Source of the DNA: Mariprofundus sp.
GTDB taxonomy: Bacteria; Pseudomonadota; Zetaproteobacteria; Mariprofundales; Mariprofundaceae
Reading direction: 5' to 3'
DNA length: 38,705 nt
Assembly (NCBI GenBank): GCA_030950555.1
Contig: JAUZRH010000316.1
Span: forward strand, 1-38,705
Below are positions 32,796 through 38,705 of the stretch, in pieces. Below the pieces are notes generated by a model that saw nothing but the letters and a program-made list of their open reading frames with translations, was not told where the DNA came from and searched no databases. Made by a program: the position numbers and the translations under genes. Position 1 is the first letter of the stretch; each line of letters begins with the position of its first letter.

Positions 32796-34927
32796 AACTC
32801 CCCCTTATTCTCTTGCGTAGCTTTTCTTCTAAACAGGTTGCGCAATGCCATGGAGAAAGGCTTACCCACAGGCTTATCGCTTAAACCAACACGATTACGA
32901 CGCACCACACTGGTAACACCCTCTACGGATTTAATGGTTCGCATCACTTGTGCTAAGTGCTGACGACCCTCCACCTCAACAAGAAACAGCAACTCTGTCA
33001 CCGCACCAGCCCGCTGCGTTAGCTTCAAATCTTCAATACTGGAGCCTGTTTCGGCTATTTTACGTGTCACATCAGCCAACATGCCACGCACATTACGCGA
33101 GTGCACCTCAATACCAGTTCTAAACAGCTCCCCAGCTTTAGCTTCCCACTCCACATCCAAACTACTATTTTCACCACCCTCAGCCAATACAGGGCATTTA
33201 CGATGATGCAAAATCACCCCTTCACCAGCAATCACACGTCCTAACACAGGGTCTCCCGGCACAGGATGACAACAGTTGGCAGCCCTCATCATGGATCGCT
33301 CCGTTCCCTTAAACATCAAGGGCAAGAAATGACTCCGCTTGGTCGCTTCCAATAGCGCACTAATGTCTATCTCGCCATCTCCCAAACGAGATTTCAACTC
33401 CAAAAGGTCCACACAACCCAGCTGCTCAACCAAACCTTTACCGACATCTTTTCTACCGATCACTTCCGTTAAAATTTTCTCACCTATAGAAATACTATTT
33501 TCTCGTTCTTGACGACGTAACCAATGACGTATCGCCTGGCGGGCGCGCGGTGTCTTTACATATTGTAGCCACTGCCGGCTCGGCGACTGATCAGGACTGG
33601 TCATTATTTCTATCTGATCGCCATTATGTAAACGCGATGAAAAATCAGCTACCTCACCATTAATCCTTACACCAACGCAGTGGTGACCAATATCAGTATG
33701 CACGGTATAAGCAAAGTCCAACGGTTTGGCACCGCGCGGCAAAGGAAAAATATCCCCATCGCGACTAAATACATACACCTCTTGAATAAATAGATCCAGG
33801 CGAACATTTTCCAAGAATTCACCTGGATTATCTGTTTCCTGAATCAATTCGGTTAATTGACGAAGCCATTTAAAGCTCTCTTCACCAGCCGTCTTCCCCT
33901 CTTTATAAGCCCAATGAGCCGCCACACCATCCTCTGCATAACCATGCATCGCTTGCGTACGAATCTGAATCTCTATACGGAAATTTTCAGGCCCGATAAC
34001 AGCCGTATGAAGGGATTGATAACCATTGGGTTTAGGCAGTGCGATATAGTCTTTAAATCTACCCGGCACAGGCCGATAGAGACTATGCACAATGCCGAGT
34101 GTTTGATAACAGGTACTCATATTTTCAACAATGACACGAAAGGCAACCAGATCAAAAATATCATCGAAATTCACATGTTTTCGCTGCATTTTTTCATGAA
34201 TACTATAAAGATGTTTCATGCGACCATGTACTTTAGCCTGCAACCCCTGACGCAGCAGTGCTTCCTGAATCAGCAGTTCCAAACGCTCTCTGGTTTGGTT
34301 CAGAAGATCAAAACGGTCATGCATCTCATCAAGTAGTGACTTATAGGCACTAGGCTCCAGATGAGAGAAAACCAGATCCTCCATCTCTTGCTTAACCCAA
34401 TGGATCCCTAAGCGGTGCGCTAAGGGTGCATAAATTTGCAGCGTCTCTTCGCCGATACGGCGACGCTTATGCTCAGGCATAAAACCAAGCGTTCGCATAT
34501 TATGCAAACGGTCAGCCAATTTCACAATCAATACGCGCAAATCTTTAGCTGTTGCCAAAATCATCTTGCGAAAGTTTTCAGCCTGCTTCTGTTCAGAGGA
34601 GTTAAAATGAATTTGGCCAATTTTGGTCACACCATCCACCAAACTAGCCACATTTTCACCAAAATTGGTTTTTATGTCATCCAGCGTAATGTCAGTATCT
34701 TCAACCGTATCATGCAGTAGACCGGTAATAATGGAGGCCTCATCCATCCTCAAACTAGCCAGAATAGCGGCAACAGCTAGAGGATGGATAATATAAGGCT
34801 CACCTGAACTTCTTACCTGATCTGCATGGGCATGTGCCGCAAAGACATAAGCACGGTTAATCAGGTCTATATTGGCCTTAGGAGCATAAGAAGATACACG
34901 CTCTGTAATTTCAAATATACGACTCAT
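32792..34927 (-). CDS. spoT: Bifunctional (p)ppGpp synthetase/hydrolase (Rel/SpoT)
   Basis: This 711-residue protein makes and degrades (p)ppGpp. The hydrolase HD site is intact (His48 in IIHP, HDTVED at 72-77), and the synthetase site carries RFKD at 290-293 and NGYQSLHT at 301-308; RxKD marks bifunctional enzymes rather than RelA. A TGS domain (about 384-443), a zinc-finger-like segment (CCHPVPGDPV...HRKCPVL) and a C-terminal ACT domain follow. It is encoded between rpoZ and ridA, close to the E. coli gmk-rpoZ-spoT order. A hairpin lies directly before the start. Confidence 0.95.
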   Translation of the reverse strand: MSRIFEITERVSSYAPKANIDLINRAYVFAAHAHADQVRSSGEPYIIHPLAVAAILASLRMDEASIITGLLHDTVEDTDITLDDIKTNFGENVASLVDGVTKIGQIHFNSSEQKQAENFRKMILATAKDLRVLIVKLADRLHNMRTLGFMPEHKRRRIGEETLQIYAPLAHRLGIHWVKQEMEDLVFSHLEPSAYKSLLDEMHDRFDLLNQTRERLELLIQEALLRQGLQAKVHGRMKHLYSIHEKMQRKHVNFDDIFDLVAFRVIVENMSTCYQTLGIVHSLYRPVPGRFKDYIALPKPNGYQSLHTAVIGPENFRIEIQIRTQAMHGYAEDGVAAHWAYKEGKTAGEESFKWLRQLTELIQETDNPGEFLENVRLDLFIQEVYVFSRDGDIFPLPRGAKPLDFAYTVHTDIGHHCVGVRINGEVADFSSRLHNGDQIEIMTSPDQSPSRQWLQYVKTPRARQAIRHWLRRQERENSISIGEKILTEVIGRKDVGKGLVEQLGCVDLLELKSRLGDGEIDISALLEATKRSHFLPLMFKGTERSMMRAANCCHPVPGDPVLGRVIAGEGVILHHRKCPVLAEGGENSSLDVEWEAKAGELFRTGIEVHSRNVRGMLADVTRKIAETGSSIEDLKLTQRAGAVTELLFLVEVEGRQHLAQVMRTIKSVEGVTSVVRRNRVGLSDKPVGKPFSMALRNLFRRKATQENKGEL

Positions 34928-34931
34928 TTCT

Positions 34932-34953
34932 AGCTACAGTTTAGGCTGTAGCT
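34932..34953 (-). other. Hairpin covering the rpoZ-rsh junction
   Basis: AGCTACAG (34932-34939) and CTGTAGCT (34946-34953) form a perfect 8 bp stem with a 6-base loop, in a 33-base gap. It ends 4 bases before the rsh start, where no strong ribosome site is visible. It may tune rsh translation relative to rpoZ, which is inference. Confidence 0.45.
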
Positions 34954-34960
34954 GTGACAA

Positions 34961-35221
34961 TTAAGCTTCGCCGCCTTCAAGCGCTTCATTCATATCAGCC
35001 TGTTTACGACGCTGTTGACTCTCTTGATCATAAAGTACTTCCCAAGAGATAAAACCTTCACCCATTTCACGCAGAGCATTGACAGTTGGCTTATCGCCCT
35101 CAACATCCATCAGCGCAGGCAGACCATCTTGCAGCTGACGCGCCCGTCTTGATGCTAGCAGCACCATCTCAAATCGATTTGGAAAATAACGAATACAATC
35201 TTCAACTGTTACGCGAGCCAT
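34961..35221 (-). CDS. rpoZ: RNA polymerase omega subunit
   Basis: This 86-residue subunit helps polymerase assembly and forms part of a ppGpp-binding site. MARVTVEDCIRYFPNRFEMVLLASRRARQL is the standard start, with a polar helical tail. GGAGG lies 8 bases before the ATG. In many relatives gmk ends just before rpoZ; here 380 bases with an R1 insertion separate them. Confidence 0.95.
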   Translation of the reverse strand: MARVTVEDCIRYFPNRFEMVLLASRRARQLQDGLPALMDVEGDKPTVNALREMGEGFISWEVLYDQESQQRRKQADMNEALEGGEA

Positions 35222-35406
35222 ACGGCTTACCTCCGGATAAAACGAAGCTCGAATCTAGGAAAAACCGAATAAAAAGCAACACAACTGTTCAAAACCGATT
35301 ACAATCAATTTTTTTTCACGGCAAAGGGCGCAAAGGTAGACAGAGGAATGCATTACAATTGAGGCATCCTTCACCAACCATAAAAAATAGTTGACGCTTT
35401 ACGTTA

Positions 35407-35601
35407 GGGCCACGGAAATAAATAATTATCCCGTTATGCGAAGGATAAGAGTTCGGATTCAAGGCGCAGTATTTGGCACATAAGCAAGCCCTGAATGGGC
35501 GCGATAGGCAGTCATGTTGCTTTTAAAAAGTGACTGATGCTGCAACGCAGAAGGCGAGCTTTTAAACCAACAGAATGGGATGATGTGTGTTTCCGTAGCC
35601 C
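35407..35601 (+). mobile_element. R1 MITE-like element, copy F (complete, 195 bp)
   Basis: Forward copy from GGGCCACGGAAA to TTTCCGTAGCCC, flanked by TTA (35404-35406, 35602-35604). The right-hand TTA is, on the minus strand, the TAA stop codon of gmk. Outside the centre it is nearly identical to copy E; its central hairpin is different, CAGTCA (35509-35514)/TGACTG (35531-35536). The remaining gap 35222-35403 holds a GGCATCCTTCACCA...ATAGTTGACGC segment shared in inverse with 38455-38500. Confidence 0.9.
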
Positions 35602-36428
<827 letters not shown>

Positions 36429-36449
36429 CTATATTCCAACCACCAGCTT

Positions 36450-36790
36450 TAAAGCAAAAGCTTTCCTGATTACCCATGAAACCCAGTCATCAAACGGACT
36501 GTTTATATGATATTTCCTTATCGTTATTAAGTACTTAATATAGCATCCAGCTGTTATGTCTTTGACTTCGTTCCACTGTTAATCATGAAGGCAATAACCA
36601 CGGATACCTCAGATCACCTTCTCTGCCGCAAGCGGCATTCAGCTTGTCCTACTACTACCACTGATTGCCCTTGAATGAGCCCCCCAGGGGAACCTCTGTT
36701 GCTTCGCAATCACCTTCTGCTGCAGTGTGTATTCGTGGCGAATCTTGTCTGCGACTTTTTTGGCTGATCTTTGTACGTCATCAGGTAGGC
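36450..36790. repeat. Degenerate dispersed repeat R3, copy 2
   Basis: Second copy of the unit at 22190-22593, with the same block order. The end at 36510-36551 (CTTAATATAGCATCCAGCT) also matches 5120-5145. No gene is seen between the ferredoxin start and the tatC stop. Confidence 0.6.
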
Positions 36791-37537
36791 TTAAGGTAAT
36801 ACAGCTTCCTTCGCCTCTCTATTGCGCACTATAAAACGAGCCACAAACAATCCAACCTCATATAAAACCAACATCGGTACAGCCAGTAACATTTGTGAGA
36901 TCACATCTGGAGGGGTAAGGATAGCAGCAGCAATAAAAACCCATACAATCACATAACGCCGATGTCTCGCCATCGCCTCTGGTGAAGCAATACCCAGCAT
37001 AGCTAAGACCGATAAAATAACCGGAATTTGAAAACTAAGGCCAAAAGCAAAAACCATTTTAAGAAAGAGCGAGAGATACTCTTTTACCGCCGGTAGGGCG
37101 TGAATCTGGTCGGTCGCAAACCCGAGAAAAAACTGTAAAACCAAGGGAAATACAACAAAATAGGCAAAGGCACCGCCAGCCATAAAGAGCAATACACTGG
37201 CAAATACGGCAATCAGAAACGTACGCTTCTCTTCGACATACAGGCCGGGCGCCACAAAGGCCCAAAGTTGATAAAAGGTCAATGGTGATGTTGCAAACAA
37301 GCTACCAAGAAGAGCTATCTTTAAATAGGTAAAAAAAACATCCGGCGCATTGAGAAAAATCATTGGTGTACCGGGTGGCAGCGCATCCAACAGAGGCGCT
37401 GCCATAAAATTAAATACCGGTGCAGACCAGTTCATCAGCACCAGTACACCTATAATATAAACTATCAAAGCCAAGCGAAGCCGCCACTGCAACTCCTTCA
37501 AATGGGAAATAAAACCACCTTCACTCCCCACCATCAT
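36791..37537 (-). CDS. tatC: Twin-arginine translocase subunit TatC
   Basis: This 248-residue inner-membrane protein is the receptor for twin-arginine signal peptides on folded proteins. It has six membrane helices; FISHLKELQWRLR at the N-terminus, the first periplasmic loop with PGTPMIFLNAPDVFF, LWAFVAPGLYVEEKR with the conserved Glu, and TPPDVISQMLLAVPMLVLYEVG are diagnostic. The first of two ATGs overlaps the tatB stop (ATGA). It ends the tatABC operon. Confidence 0.96.
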   Translation of the reverse strand: MMVGSEGGFISHLKELQWRLRLALIVYIIGVLVLMNWSAPVFNFMAAPLLDALPPGTPMIFLNAPDVFFTYLKIALLGSLFATSPLTFYQLWAFVAPGLYVEEKRTFLIAVFASVLLFMAGGAFAYFVVFPLVLQFFLGFATDQIHALPAVKEYLSLFLKMVFAFGLSFQIPVILSVLAMLGIASPEAMARHRRYVIVWVFIAAAILTPPDVISQMLLAVPMLVLYEVGLFVARFIVRNREAKEAVLP

Positions 37538-37833
37538 CGCTTCTCGTTGTCTTTATCAATAAACACATCTTTCACATTCGCTAACTCGACATCAATCACG
37601 CCACTTTTAATAGCTTTGATCTCCGAGCGAATTTCACCACTCACATCTTGCAGTGGCTTACTAATCTCACTGGTTTCACGACTGATCTCATCCCCTAGAT
37701 GCGACATCCAGCTGCGCCCATGACGCACCCATCTACCTATCTGGCCAAGAAACTCCGGCATTCGTTCCGGCCCCACCACCACAAACAGCACAACACCAAT
37801 CAAGATAAGCTCAAATATTCCGATATCAGGCAT
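37534..37833 (-). CDS. tatB: Twin-arginine translocase subunit TatB
   Basis: This 99-residue protein has a short N-terminal membrane helix (about residues 7-21) beginning MPDIGIFELILIGVV, the GPERMPE hinge and a long charged amphipathic helix. The Glu at position 8 and the GPERMP hinge are TatB features. It works with TatC as the signal-peptide receptor. AAGGAG, its ribosome site, is within the last tatA codons. Confidence 0.92.
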   Translation of the reverse strand: MPDIGIFELILIGVVLFVVVGPERMPEFLGQIGRWVRHGRSWMSHLGDEISRETSEISKPLQDVSGEIRSEIKAIKSGVIDVELANVKDVFIDKDNEKR

Positions 37834-37842
37834 GATTAGCCC

Positions 37843-38031
37843 CTACTCCTTTTTTATAACCACATCATCAGAGCTATTGGCCTCGGATGACTTATCATCC
37901 GACATCGTAGAACGGAAATTTTTAATACCCTTAGCTAAACCCGCGCCCAGTTGTGGAATCTTTCCAGCGCCAAACAACAGCACAATAATCAATAGTATCA
38001 CTAGTAATTCAGTCGTTCCTAAACCAAACAT
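37843..38031 (-). CDS. tatA: Twin-arginine translocase subunit TatA
   Basis: This 62-residue pore-forming subunit has the TatA pattern [28 protein letters not shown], with an FGAGKIP hinge, an amphipathic [11 protein letters not shown] helix and an acidic tail. The ATG at 38031 is chosen because AGGGGG lies 5 bases upstream; a TTG five codons earlier is less likely. It is the first gene of tatABC. Confidence 0.94.
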   Translation of the reverse strand: MFGLGTTELLVILLIIVLLFGAGKIPQLGAGLAKGIKNFRSTMSDDKSSEANSSDDVVIKKE

Positions 38032-38064
38032 CAAAGCCCCCTGCAATCATTAAATAAAAGCCGA

Positions 38065-38093
38065 ATCGTACACATAGCATTAAACATTGTCAG
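38065..38093 (-). promoter_or_regulatory. Candidate promoter for tatABC
   Basis: On the minus strand CTGACA (38088-38093), 17 bases, TACGAT (38065-38070). The -35 matches 5 of 6 and the -10 4 of 6 consensus bases, about 35 bases before tatA. Confidence 0.4.
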
Positions 38094-38160
38094 CAAGCCG
38101 CACATTCAATCGTCACAAGTAGTCAGCATATCGTAATCCAAGTCTAACACTTGGCTCTTT

Positions 38161-38640
38161 TGGCTTCCCTTTTAAGACGGGACAATAATGATTATAACAG
38201 GTTTCGCGGGCATCCTTCATTATCTGGTTTATACATTAGGGCTTTCCACTTAAGATGGAAAAGACTTCGCCAAATAGTTGACTCCCTCACCCCCAACCCT
38301 CTCCCGGAGGGAGAGGGAGCAAGAGCCTCGGCTTGCAAAAACGCGGTGATGTGAACAACAATGGCTCTTAAGCCCTCTCCCTCAGGGAGAAGTGTGGGGA
38401 TCAATAAAAAACGCCCCTGATAATCCGGCTTACGGAAGCTAAATAGGCATCTTCTAGTTGTGTAGAGCATCAACTATTTTTTATAGCTGGTGAAGGAGGC
38501 TATTTCGCGAGGTCAAACAGAGCGTTTTTTTAGCAATGGATTCCCGACTAAACCTTCGGGAAGTAAGTGGCGGCGTTCCCGCTACGCGATAGGGTTAGCT
38601 AAACAGATCGTGGATTCCCGATCCGGTCGGTAATGATGTG
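38161..38640. repeat. Composite dispersed repeat R4, copy 2
   Basis: Shares blocks with 24951-25256 (see that entry). It begins with a GGCTTCCCTTTTAAGACGGG end as in R6, but no inverse partner is seen before the window ends. It also contains a GGGAATGAT-type decayed R2 palindrome and the TTTTTTATAGCTGGTGAAGGA segment shared in inverse with 35360-35395. No coding sequence is visible from 38094 to the end. Confidence 0.55.
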
Positions 38641-38678
38641 CAATCCATACTTGAATCACTATACGGTCGTAAGGCTTA

Positions 38679-38705
38679 GGGCCACGGAAAGAATAAAGTA
38701 TCCAG
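38679..38705 (+). mobile_element. R1 MITE-like element, left end (cut by window edge)
   Basis: The last 27 bases start GGGCCACGGAAA and are preceded by TTA (38676-38678). They continue like the left end of copy B and run into the window edge at TCCAG, the same five bases that open the window. Confidence 0.75.

Noticed and set aside
8949-35601. CRISPR array
   Set aside because: Repeats are widely spaced between operons, about 190 bp long and flanked by target duplications; no short regularly spaced units or cas genes exist.
38192-38473. 93-codon minus-strand frame
   Set aside because: Encoded by repeat R4, including the CCCTCTCCC palindrome; the same repeat elsewhere has different frames.

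Overview
This looks like chromosomal sequence from a Gram-negative member of the Pseudomonadota. The evidence is a Tat operon, the Lol lipoprotein-sorting pair, an OprB-type porin, a LytM lipoprotein next to an RpoS-type sigma factor, and gene orders typical of that phylum (ihfA-merR-tRNA-Pro; pcm-DedA-nlpD-rpoS; gmk-rpoZ-rsh; recN-nadK). I cannot fix the class from sequence alone; a Zetaproteobacterium or an early-branching gammaproteobacterium would fit. No phage, plasmid, IS transposase or CRISPR array is visible.

Layout. Almost everything is on the minus strand; only typA, tadA and rpmB read plus. From left to right: an ArgA-like acetyltransferase; recN, nadK and a small diheme cytochrome; an ElyC-like envelope protein with a 51-residue lipoprotein; an OprB porin; alanine dehydrogenase behind two small uncharacterised genes; serS and gyrA behind tRNA-Arg(CCT); apt, rpoS, nlpD-like, yqaA-like and pcm; tRNA-Pro(GGG), merR and ihfA; lolD, lolC, an NhaD/ArsB-type carrier and a CBS protein; lysS and ndk; typA and tadA; rlmE; an ABC-2 exporter divergent from rpmB; ridA, rsh, rpoZ, gmk and a YfhL-type ferredoxin; tatC, tatB, tatA. 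Genes inside clusters are very tightly packed, with repeated 4-base ATGA or GTGA stop/start overlaps. They cover translation, DNA topology and repair, nucleotide salvage, the stringent and stationary-phase responses, and envelope export.

The unusual part is the space between operons, which is a mosaic of dispersed repeats. The clearest family, here called R1, is a 187-195 bp non-coding mobile element with about 32 bp imperfect terminal inverted repeats (GGGCYRCGGAAA...) and a 3-base TTA/TAA direct duplication. There are five complete copies, and the window begins and ends inside R1. Its centre is a hairpin whose stem differs in sequence between copies but remains palindromic. R1 copies sit on the stop codon of gmk, 3 bases past the stop of ridA, just past the stop of apt, next to the promoter of the DUF1841 operon, and 19 bases before the typA start. 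A second family (R2) resembles neisserial dRS3 repeats (ATTCCC-N8-GGGAAT); one copy encodes the last 15 residues of TadA. Further families of about 90 to 450 bp fill the remaining gaps.
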